A program made the translations under genes and the position numbers. This document shows positions 54,135-62,426 of a stretch of DNA of 64,000 nt, piece after piece. A model generated the notes under the pieces. It made no database searches, had not been told where the DNA came from, and saw nothing but the letters and a program-made list of their open reading frames with translations. The DNA lies in assembly GCA_009829735.1 (NCBI GenBank), contig CM020619.1, positions 11,771,777 through 11,835,776 of the forward strand, given 5' to 3'. Source of the stretch: Pyropia yezoensis (Eukaryota; Rhodophyta; Bangiophyceae; Bangiales; Bangiaceae). Each line of letters begins with the position of its first letter. The stretch's first letter is position 1.

Positions 54135-55115
54135 ATGTACCACTTGTTAGCACCGACCCCACCGGAGCCCGGACCGCCAGCCTACGGCATGCCACGCAAG
54201 CGCGCACGGCCCACTGACACAAACGACTCATCCAACGACGATGGTCGTGGTCAGCACGACGCTCGCGACCGGCGTCACGGCGATCGCCGCTTATCTCGTG
54301 GGACTCTTGCTGGCGCTGCGGACGCCAGTGCTCTGTCAACCATGACGCCTGCTGGCACACCTTCTGCTGCTGCCCCGCCTACGGGGGCGCCAAGCGGTAC
54401 AACGCTTGCAGGCGGCCCACCGACGATGGCGGACGCTGGTACACCCTCTGCGCGAGTCCCCCCGACTACGGCGGCTGCAACCCCACGCATTTCGGGCACC
54501 CCGTCCACAGTGCCGCTGGCTGGCCCACGCGCGGGTGCACCTCCGCAGACGTTAGCCGAAATGATGGACAAGGATGACGCTGGGGCTGTCTCAACGCCAC
54601 TCACCATGGACGACCTGTTGGCCATGGAGACAAGGCTGTCCGCATTGACTCATGGAAGACTCGACGCGCTTGCTGAGCCCAGTGGTGCCCTGTCACGGTC
54701 GGTCGGCACGAAAGTCAAGGAAGAGCTGGAGCAGCACAAGAAGCGACAACCACATGCCGAGGCGCTGGCGGACGACACTGCGAAGACGGTGTGTGCCGCG
54801 GTGAGGCACACTATTGTGACCACGCCCCAGTTCCGCAGTGCGGACCAGATGAGCAAAGATGAGCTGGCCGTGGCGGCGAGGCGTGCTGCCGGGGGACCGA
54901 AGAAGCTGCGTGAGCTCTTCTCGGAAATACTGGTGAAGCGCATCCTCGCGCGTGTGGAAGGCGCATCGGACGAGGAAATCCTAGACGTGCTCACCATCTT
55001 GTTCCCGAGCTCAAACAAGAAAGCAAAGACGTTCTCGAACTCGGAGTTTGAGAAGATGGTGCGGGGCGTCGTGCACCAGCTGTACTCCATGAACAAGCTC
55101 ACACCCAAGGAGTGA
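54135..55115 (+). CDS. unrecognised protein C with disordered N-terminus and helical C-terminus
   Basis: ATG at 54135; 326 codons. Residues about 1-45 are polar with a basic patch (PRKRARP, possible nuclear signal). Residues about 60-145 are a Pro/Thr/Ala/Gly-rich low-complexity stretch of repeated TPS, PPT and GTP units. From MDDLLAMETRLSALTHGRLD onward the protein is helical and charged, with QFRSADQMSKDELAVAARRA and the block LFSEILVKRILARV, then SDEEILDVLTILFPSS, then FEKMVRGVVHQLYSMNKL. The last block is shared with protein B. It is the most convincing coding region of this island. Domain family unknown. Confidence 0.5.
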   Translation: MYHLLAPTPPEPGPPAYGMPRKRARPTDTNDSSNDDGRGQHDARDRRHGDRRLSRGTLAGAADASALSTMTPAGTPSAAAPPTGAPSGTTLAGGPPTMADAGTPSARVPPTTAAATPRISGTPSTVPLAGPRAGAPPQTLAEMMDKDDAGAVSTPLTMDDLLAMETRLSALTHGRLDALAEPSGALSRSVGTKVKEELEQHKKRQPHAEALADDTAKTVCAAVRHTIVTTPQFRSADQMSKDELAVAARRAAGGPKKLRELFSEILVKRILARVEGASDEEILDVLTILFPSSNKKAKTFSNSEFEKMVRGVVHQLYSMNKLTPKE

Positions 55116-55169
55116 CGGCCCCCCCTGTTGCAGGATAGGGCTTTCCTCAACGTCAAGCACCTTGCCGCC

Positions 55170-55679
55170 ATGGACGAAGCGTTTCTGGGGATATCGCGCA
55201 CGTCCGTTCACGACGGGCGGTCCGAAGCACGGCGGGTGCTCTACCGGATGGTCGACTTCTTTTTTATTATACTGGGCGCACGAGTTGAGCTCGTGAGCAG
55301 CACAGCGGTCGCCCCATCACTCGGCGCAGGCGCAGGCTCTGCCTATATTTCTGTGGAGCAGACATTGCGTGTATCGGAGACCGGGGAGGTGCCCGCCGGT
55401 GAGGGCGACTCATCCGTGCGCGTAGTGACACGCCGCGTATGCCTGTACGCCGTTGCTGTCATGCTTCTGCAGGCGATTGTGATGCTGCCGTACTCGTCTG
55501 AAGCCGCCGTTGTGGACTCCGTCGCAAAACATTTGCTGCGACCGTGGCGACGAATGATCGGTCTTGGAGCAAGACGAAGGGGAAGGACGCTGAGTGGATT
55601 GTTGGGCCCGGTGATTGAGCCTTGTTGCTGCCAATGCCCGATGGTTGGTCATTATTGCACGAGGTCGTCCAAAAGATGA
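55170..55679 (+). CDS. unrecognised protein D, 54 bp downstream of C
   Basis: ATG at 55170 in an excellent context (GCCGCCATGG); 169 codons. The same frame is open upstream to a pyrimidine-rich stretch ending CAG at 55131-55133, a good splice acceptor, so D may be a 3' exon of C's gene or the start of its own. It has two hydrophobic helices, RMVDFFFIILGARVELVSS and VCLYAVAVMLLQAIVMLPY, separated by a polar linker, so a membrane or core-helix role is possible. The C-terminal part is basic, then Cys-rich. An LTR retrotransposon (element 5) begins 121 bp after the stop. Confidence 0.4.
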   Translation: MDEAFLGISRTSVHDGRSEARRVLYRMVDFFFIILGARVELVSSTAVAPSLGAGAGSAYISVEQTLRVSETGEVPAGEGDSSVRVVTRRVCLYAVAVMLLQAIVMLPYSSEAAVVDSVAKHLLRPWRRMIGLGARRRGRTLSGLLGPVIEPCCCQCPMVGHYCTRSSKR

Positions 55680-55800
55680 CGGCAACGGACCAACTCGCCT
55701 TATCTACGACACCTAGCGGGGGTGCGCCGAGTGGCGAGGGTGGTAATAGGCTCGTAGATGACGGTGACTCGGCCGCCGATCCTGAAGACCTGCCAGAATC

Positions 55801-56269
55801 TGTGGCAGTTTTGACCCCCAGGTAGGGGGGCAACACGTGCCATGCAAGGGGCGGCAGGCCACTAGCCTGATCCGTTCCTCCCCCTGCATTTGGGTCCATA
55901 TTCCCTAAGTTTGGGATAGTTAGCTTAGTAGTAAATCCAACTTGGATTTGAGGGTTTTCTGCATTTATCGTCTTGAATTCTCGTGTGGCCCGGTGGGCAG
56001 GTGCTGGGGTGGGAGATTCTGAGTGGCGAGATTCTGAGTGGACCCTGGGGGGATAAGGGGAGGGACAGCGGGGCTTGGCCCTGCGTCCCCGTCCCGACCA
56101 AGAAACTGTTGGACCACACACCATCCTCTTGTTTGTCCGTGGGGGGTTTGCCCCACAACAGGGACAGAGTGTGTGCGACTTGCACTTCTTCCGGTTCCCC
56201 CGACACGGGAGGCAGCCCTGGCACACCGCCCCAACTTGGGTGCCCTGTGTGCTTGTGGTTTTTGCCACA
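55801..56269 (+). repeat. 5' LTR of element 5 (reference copy)
   Basis: 469 bp with perfect inverted ends TGTGGCA/TGCCACA. It holds a tandem 15-bp repeat (GAGATTCTGAGTGGM, 56013-56042). No canonical TATA box is visible. Confidence 0.95.
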
Positions 56270-56388
56270 TTTGGTGGAGCAGCAGGGGACAGAGGTAAAC
56301 TTTACCTCCGGGTGCACCCGGGTGTAGGGGGCCCTCTGTCTCAGAGGAACGGTGGTCTTGGACCGTGTCATACGGATCGTCAGCCAAC
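56270..56388 (+). promoter_or_regulatory. 5' leader: primer-binding site and three consecutive hairpins/palindromes
   Basis: The primer-binding site TGGTGGAGCAGCAGGGG is at 56272-56288, so the primer tRNA should start GGAGCAG; which tRNA is unknown. Then come GAGGTAAA-C-TTTACCTC (56292-56308), the perfect 14-bp palindrome CCGGGTGCACCCGG (56308-56321) and CCTCTG-TCT-CAGAGG (56333-56347). The same series is in elements 1-4. Position and form suggest RNA dimerisation or packaging structures. Confidence 0.65.
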
Positions 56389-58335
56389 ATGGCTAGCTCG
56401 GACCCCCCGTCGTCCGGGGAGTACACGGGTGACGCACGTACTTCAGTGCCTTTGAATACTGGTGAGACACAGGTGGGCTTACCTGGGGTCGCAGAGGGAC
56501 TAGAGGTCCCTCAAGCCAGCAGGACTGGAAGTGCGGGCGGGCAACAGGCCACCCCGACTCAGTCGGGAGTTCACTCGGGTGACACTTCTGATGTGGGTGG
56601 GCCGAAGTCTGGCCACCGTGTGGTATACTCAACGGGAACGTCCCAAGGGGTGAGGACTGTCCCCGCGGGTTCCACTCGGGTTGGAGCCAACTTTGGCTTG
56701 GAGCCGTCGCCAACTAGGCTTTCGGAGGACGGCGGACCTCCGTTGGTCGGTGATGGGCTCGCGCCCAGGCCCCCGGTTGAGACCCCTGAGGAACGTGGTT
56801 ACCCCTCAGGTGGACTCCCGGAGGCGGACCGAGACTCAACTGGAGTCGTCAATCCCCTCCTCGCGGAAACTGTCCGTCGGGAGGCGACCAATGTGTTGCG
56901 GCAGACTTTGCCGGACTTGGTGGTCACGATGACGAATACTATTCTGAATCAGATTGTGGCGAGTTTGCCAGATGGCCTTAATGTCCACACCGGATTGGCG
57001 CTTTCGAGCCCACAGGCGCAGGTGGAATCTCTTCTGACGCCTACCTCGGGTCGCCCCGAACTGGGGGCGACACCTGTGACTCCCAACGAGGGAGCCACAC
57101 CATACGCGGTGGGGCGTACGCCCTTCACGGGGAAGTTCCCCTCGGAAACGCCGGCGGCTACACCAAGCTCGCCGTACCAGACTACAGGCATTGAGGGTGG
57201 ACTTACCCCAGTGCCACAGCGGCTGTTCCCTCAACGTGAGGCGCCGCCCAAGATTCAGGTAGCCAACCCGGTCTACCAGCGGATCTTTGACTGTGAGACC
57301 TACGCCCTCCACAACAAGTCGGTGGCGTATGGTCCTGACCAGGCCCGAGCTATGGGCCGTGCCAAGAAGAATGCACTTCATTCTTTTGGGCACAAAGCGG
57401 AGTGGGACGGAACTCCCCCCCTCCGTGTCTTTGAGTTCCTACGTCGTTTCACAAAAGCCTGTGACGACAATGCCATAAGTGAAGGCATGGCTTTTTACAT
57501 GCTACAGGAGTTTACGAAGGGAGACCTGCGGACAGAACTTATGTCCGTCATGCCCAGCTCCTCAAGTGGAGGCGCTGGGGAGGTGACGTCCTATTTGGAG
57601 CTCGTCAACTGGTTGTTGAGAGCCATGGTTGATGAGGCAGCGTTGGCTTCTCAAGTCGAGGAGTTTACGCAAGCCCATCAGGAAGAGGCGGAGGACGAGT
57701 TGTCCTTTGCGGAGCGAGTCCGTAAGCTCAACAATCTTTGTGGGTTTCTTCATCCACAAGCTGTGGTGAAGAGTCGGTTTGTGGAGGGACTCCATTGGTC
57801 AGTCCGGATGGAGACCCGGGAGCATATCACTACCCGGGCGACCCTGGCCGAGTTGGCCAGGTTCGCCTATCGCAGAGGCGAGGCCTACCGCAAGTTGCGG
57901 GAGGAACAACGCCAGGAGCGTCAGGCCGAGTTGGCCAAGGAACGGGAGGAGGCGCGCCAAGCCAGAGAGTTGAGAGAGGCACGCCGAATCCGCAAGGAGA
58001 GGGTGGTAGCTGCCGTGGGAACTTCCCAGGGTACCTCTTCGTCTTCCCCAGTTGGGAAGACCCCTCCGGGAACTGACCATCGGTGTTGGAACTGCAACTC
58101 CGATGGACACTGGGCATATGACTGCCCCAAGTTGAGTAAACGCATCCAACAACTTGTTAGGAATGCGAGTAAGAAGTCGGCTACGAGCGAAGTACGTTCA
58201 CGCCGCGAGGGTGGGTCTCGACCGGTCGTCGCGGTCGCCACACCCTCGGCGGAGGAGGCGGACACGTCGTCCTCGGACTCGTCGTCTTCCTCCCCGCCCT
58301 CAGATTCGGACGCCAAGTCGGCGGGAAACGAATGA
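56389..58335 (+). CDS. gag: Gag polyprotein of element 5 (looks whole, 648 aa)
   Basis: ATG at 56389, eight codons inside a frame that opens with GTG. Same architecture as the element 4 protein: disordered Pro/Gly/Thr-rich N-terminal third, helical capsid-like region, Arg/Glu/Gln-rich helix (KLREEQRQERQAELAKER), CCHC knuckle at 58085-58126 and Ser/Asp-rich acidic tail. Most differences between copies lie in the disordered N-terminal part, as usual for gag. The stop overlaps the pol ATG. Confidence 0.9.
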   Translation: MASSDPPSSGEYTGDARTSVPLNTGETQVGLPGVAEGLEVPQASRTGSAGGQQATPTQSGVHSGDTSDVGGPKSGHRVVYSTGTSQGVRTVPAGSTRVGANFGLEPSPTRLSEDGGPPLVGDGLAPRPPVETPEERGYPSGGLPEADRDSTGVVNPLLAETVRREATNVLRQTLPDLVVTMTNTILNQIVASLPDGLNVHTGLALSSPQAQVESLLTPTSGRPELGATPVTPNEGATPYAVGRTPFTGKFPSETPAATPSSPYQTTGIEGGLTPVPQRLFPQREAPPKIQVANPVYQRIFDCETYALHNKSVAYGPDQARAMGRAKKNALHSFGHKAEWDGTPPLRVFEFLRRFTKACDDNAISEGMAFYMLQEFTKGDLRTELMSVMPSSSSGGAGEVTSYLELVNWLLRAMVDEAALASQVEEFTQAHQEEAEDELSFAERVRKLNNLCGFLHPQAVVKSRFVEGLHWSVRMETREHITTRATLAELARFAYRRGEAYRKLREEQRQERQAELAKEREEARQARELREARRIRKERVVAAVGTSQGTSSSSPVGKTPPGTDHRCWNCNSDGHWAYDCPKLSKRIQQLVRNASKKSATSEVRSRREGGSRPVVAVATPSAEEADTSSSDSSSSSPPSDSDAKSAGNE

Positions 58336-61300
58336 CCGTTGGGGCTGGTCGTCCGAAGCTCACAACGGCAGCCTCGGCCAAGTGGGCCAGGAGGACGAAC
58401 CAACCGTGCCGGATACTGCGGCGACCTAAGGGAGTCCGCCCACCTCGGGTACGACTCCCCAAGAACGTAAACCCACGTCGGATCATCGCGGTGCTGACGG
58501 GTGAGAACTTTCAGGTGGCTGGCCGGGTGCAACTAGCCCCCGGCCGTGCCTGTTTCGCCCGTATCGTACTTGATACCGGTTCAGGAGCCTCTTTGATACG
58601 CAAGTCGCTATTACCAAAGGAGGTGAAGCTCCAACGCTGGAGGTCCAAGGCTGACCATATGATTGACATCAATGGTGCGGTACTTCCCATCGTTGGTGCC
58701 GTGACCCTACCAACTAGGTTGGGGACCCATGAGGTCGACGTGACCTATGGTGTAGTTGAGAATATATCGGTACCCCTGCTTCTGGGTACCCCTTATGTCG
58801 TAACACAAGTGCCTTTGATCTGTGGCCCCGAGTACTGGGTCAAGTTGATAAATGGGAGGACTATCCCCATCCTTGGTAAGGGAAAGTCTGTGGCTCCTGT
58901 GACAGTCTCACAGTCGAAGCCTGTTTGCTCTGTGAGGGAAGGGTTTACTGCTACCCTGCGTTTAGGCCACAAAGTCACGTTGCCCCCCAACTCGGTGGCG
59001 CACGTTGACGTTGTAACTGATTTTTCGAGGAACGGGTTGGTGCACCCTAACCCCCGTCTTGCTCGCAAGCACCAAGTGCATGTTGCCCTTGGCACGATGG
59101 ACTCCAAAGCCGGAGTCCCGTGGAGGATCCAGGTGATGAACCTGAGTCCGACGCCCAAGTACTTCAAGTCGGGAGCCAAGTTCGGCTATATCGACCAACA
59201 TGAGGGACCGGTAGTAGCGGTCACTCTCAACGCGGGCGCAAGTAGCGACCCGAAGTCCGGAAAGGAGAAGCATCCAGCCATGTCGGCCACCTCTCCTCGG
59301 CCCCATGTGAACATGGAGGGTGTTCCCACCAGGTTGAGGGTTCAAGTTGAACGCCTCATGGACCAATATCACAAGCTGTGGGATGGTCAATTGGGACTCA
59401 TGAGAGCCACCCAACACCGGATCGAGTTGAAGCCCGGTGCACCCCCTATACGCCAACAACCGTATAGGGGAGGACCTCGTTCAAGGGCCCTCGTTAAGGA
59501 GCAAGTTGCTCGCATGGAGGCCCTCGATGTGATCGAGGCCAGCAACGCCGAGTGGGCGAGTCCGGTGGTTATCGTCCCCAAAGTTGATGGGACCCCCCGG
59601 TTTTGTATCGACTACCGCAAGCTCAACGAGAGCACGGTGAAGGACAGTTATCCCCTACCTAGGATGGATGACTGTCTGGACTCTCTGGGGGAGGCAAACG
59701 TGTTCTCTACCCTGGACTGTAACGCGGGGTACTGGCAAATTCCCATTGCCCCGGAGGACAGGCATAAAACTACCTTTACCTGTCACTGTGGTACCTACCA
59801 GTGCAAACGTCTACCGTTTGGTCTGTGTAACGCGCCGGCAACTTTCCAGCGCGCTATGGACATGATTCTGGCCGGAGTACGGTGGCAGATCTGTCTTGTG
59901 TACCTAGACGATATCATTGTGTTCTCCCGAAGTCCGGAGGAACACATTGGCCATCTTGGCCAGGTGTTCAAGCTACTTGCTGACGCCGGTGTGTCACTGA
60001 AGGCGAGCAAGTGCCACCTCTTTACTCAAGAGGTGGAGTACTTGGGACATGTTGTCCATCCGGGGCGTCTCAGTGTTAACGAGAAGAACTTGAGGGCCAT
60101 TCGTAAGGCTCAGTACCCCCGGACCCAGACCCAGATGAGGAGCTTCCTCGGGATGTCTAACGTGTACCGACGTTTCACCAAGGGCTTCGCCAAGGTGGCG
60201 AAGCCGTTGAATGAGCTAGTGAGCTCAACGCTACCGAAGAACCTGCCTCCCCCAAGTCGGGTGGAGCAGGAATCCTTTGAGACTCTTCGGGACCTTCTGC
60301 TGAAGCCCCCCATCTTGGCTATTCCCAGGTTGGGAGGCCACTACATCCTGGATGTGGACGCTAGCTACGACCAACTTGGTTGTGTGTTGCTTCAGCAGCA
60401 GCCGGACAAGGAGTACTTGCCGGTGGGATACTTCAGTAAGGGGCTGAACTCGGCCGAGAAAAACTACGGAGTCACCGAGTTGGAAGGACTCGCAGTGGTA
60501 TGGGCGGTGACGTCACTTCGTCACTACCTAGAGGGTGAAAAGCTCCTCATCCGCTGTGACCACCGCGCGTTGCAGTTTATCTTCAAGACGGACTGTACGA
60601 ACACTCGTCTCAACCGGTGGAGGGTGCGACTGGCACCCTTCAACTTTGACATTGAGTACCGACCTGGCAGGCAACATGCCCTTGCCGATGGCCTCTCTCG
60701 GGTACCCACCGAGGGGCTGGACACTAACCCAGTCGATGAGGACATCCCCATCGTGGGGGTAGTCACGCGCTCGGGTCAGGCGTTGAACCCCGAGGCGCCA
60801 GGGAGCAAGAAGTACTTTCCCCTGTCCCTGGACGAGGTGGTGAAGGCCCAGGCCGAGTATCGCTTCTGCAAGTCGCAGAGGGATACATTGGATACGGTGG
60901 TTGAGACGCGCTTCTTTCTGGGAGATGATGGCCTCCTCATGAGGAGGGGGGTATTCCAGGGGACTGAACAACTTGTCGTCCCCGCATCCCTCAAGGACAG
61001 TATCCTTGAGAGGGAGCACAACGCTCCCACGGGTGGACACCTGGGGTCTAGTAAACTGTACCAGACCCTGAGGACCAGGTACTACTGGCCGTCCATGGTG
61101 GTGGACATCTACAGTTGGGTGGCTGCCTGCACAAGTTGTGCACAGAATCGTCTGATGGAACGGCGGCCTAGTACGGCTATGCTATTGTTCCCGGCCAAGG
61201 AGCCCTTCGCCGCGTTCGCGATGGACATCCTTGGGCCACTGCCAGTGACCGAGGAAGGCAACCAGTACCTCCTGGTCATCTGTGACCGCTTCACGAAACT

Positions 61301-62315
61301 TACGCGAGCGATCCCACTGGCAGAGATCACGGCCATGTCGGTCGTGTCAGCCTTCCTAGATCACTGGGTTGCCGCGTATGGCATCCCAGATAGTACACTA
61401 TCGGACAATGGACCGCAATTTGCGTCTGTACTGTTTCAGGGAGTGCTGGATATGTTGGGGGTTAAGGCAAACTATGCCACCCCCTACCACCCACAAACTA
61501 ATGGGCAGGTGGAGCGCTTCAACAAAACTATTGTTAGGCAGCTGCGCCACTATGTGAGTGAGCACGTGAAGACGTGGGACCAATACATTTCTATTCTTAC
61601 TACCGCCTACAATTCGCAGGTTCACTCATCTACAGGGGAAGTACCCCTCGCTTTTGTGACCCCCCGTCGTGTGCGGTCTATTGCCGTGCGGCGGTCGCTC
61701 CCAACTGGGGAGGGTAGTGGCAGTACGCCTACTCCTACTGAGAGTAAGGCGGAGTTCGCTGGTAGGATGGAGCACCTCATCCCTAAAGTCAGGGCTGAGA
61801 TGGACAAAGCACAAAAGCGCTACAAGCGTACCTTTGACAAAAAGGTGCGCAATGCTAAGCATGTCCCCGAGCAGGGTGACCGGGTGCTGGTACACTCGCA
61901 CACCCCAACTGGGGGTAAGCTGGTATTCCAGACGAAGGGACCGTACCAGGTCCTTCGTACTGATGGGCGGCGCTTCACCATCGAAAGTGACGATGGGGTC
62001 CGCACAGTGAACGGACAGGACGTGGTCAAAGTTGCACCACCGCCTGCAGGCGACCCAGCTTGGGCACGTGCGTTGGAGTCGTGGCGCCTCCCCTCACTGC
62101 CTGCGGCCAAACAGGGCCCGCAGGAGTACGTGTTCGATAAGTTCATCGACCACGGATGGGATGAAGACACTGACCGCCTCATGTTGAGGGTGCGTTGGTT
62201 TGGCTACAAAGCCAAGGACGATACATGGGAGTATGTGGAGGACCTTCCCGCTGAGAAGGTCCGGGCGTACTGTGCCCGGAATGAGATAGACCCTAACAGC
62301 CCTCCCTCAACGTGA
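58332..62315 (+). CDS. pol: Pol polyprotein of element 5 (looks whole, 1327 aa)
   Basis: Protease DTGSGAS from residue 81; reverse transcriptase with FGLCNAPATFQ near 496-506 and YLDD at 524-527; RNase H DVDAS near 674 and DHRALQF near 743; integrase H896, H903, C933, C936, then D965, D1025, E1061; GPY near 1203; chromodomain 1262-1315 with WFGYKAKDDTWEYVEDL. The aromatic residues of that domain are the ones that bind methylated lysine in chromodomains. It is preceded by about 75 residues that extend the protease and begin on the gag stop. Confidence 0.93.
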   Translation: MTVGAGRPKLTTAASAKWARRTNQPCRILRRPKGVRPPRVRLPKNVNPRRIIAVLTGENFQVAGRVQLAPGRACFARIVLDTGSGASLIRKSLLPKEVKLQRWRSKADHMIDINGAVLPIVGAVTLPTRLGTHEVDVTYGVVENISVPLLLGTPYVVTQVPLICGPEYWVKLINGRTIPILGKGKSVAPVTVSQSKPVCSVREGFTATLRLGHKVTLPPNSVAHVDVVTDFSRNGLVHPNPRLARKHQVHVALGTMDSKAGVPWRIQVMNLSPTPKYFKSGAKFGYIDQHEGPVVAVTLNAGASSDPKSGKEKHPAMSATSPRPHVNMEGVPTRLRVQVERLMDQYHKLWDGQLGLMRATQHRIELKPGAPPIRQQPYRGGPRSRALVKEQVARMEALDVIEASNAEWASPVVIVPKVDGTPRFCIDYRKLNESTVKDSYPLPRMDDCLDSLGEANVFSTLDCNAGYWQIPIAPEDRHKTTFTCHCGTYQCKRLPFGLCNAPATFQRAMDMILAGVRWQICLVYLDDIIVFSRSPEEHIGHLGQVFKLLADAGVSLKASKCHLFTQEVEYLGHVVHPGRLSVNEKNLRAIRKAQYPRTQTQMRSFLGMSNVYRRFTKGFAKVAKPLNELVSSTLPKNLPPPSRVEQESFETLRDLLLKPPILAIPRLGGHYILDVDASYDQLGCVLLQQQPDKEYLPVGYFSKGLNSAEKNYGVTELEGLAVVWAVTSLRHYLEGEKLLIRCDHRALQFIFKTDCTNTRLNRWRVRLAPFNFDIEYRPGRQHALADGLSRVPTEGLDTNPVDEDIPIVGVVTRSGQALNPEAPGSKKYFPLSLDEVVKAQAEYRFCKSQRDTLDTVVETRFFLGDDGLLMRRGVFQGTEQLVVPASLKDSILEREHNAPTGGHLGSSKLYQTLRTRYYWPSMVVDIYSWVAACTSCAQNRLMERRPSTAMLLFPAKEPFAAFAMDILGPLPVTEEGNQYLLVICDRFTKLTRAIPLAEITAMSVVSAFLDHWVAAYGIPDSTLSDNGPQFASVLFQGVLDMLGVKANYATPYHPQTNGQVERFNKTIVRQLRHYVSEHVKTWDQYISILTTAYNSQVHSSTGEVPLAFVTPRRVRSIAVRRSLPTGEGSGSTPTPTESKAEFAGRMEHLIPKVRAEMDKAQKRYKRTFDKKVRNAKHVPEQGDRVLVHSHTPTGGKLVFQTKGPYQVLRTDGRRFTIESDDGVRTVNGQDVVKVAPPPAGDPAWARALESWRLPSLPAAKQGPQEYVFDKFIDHGWDEDTDRLMLRVRWFGYKAKDDTWEYVEDLPAEKVRAYCARNEIDPNSPPST

Positions 62316-62426
62316 GGGAAGGCCGAGCAACAGTGCCACGAGAGTGCTTCAAGTCGAAGTGGTACGCAGAGTGGCTTTTAACTACAGCCCTAACCCTCAC
62401 ACTCTCACAACAAAGGCAGCTGCCAA

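Noticed and set aside
55925-56371. Cys-rich minus-strand frames across the LTR and leader, open in several copies
   Set aside because: All three minus frames are open over much of the LTR, so openness is compositional. The Cys-x2-Cys patterns do not make a known finger.
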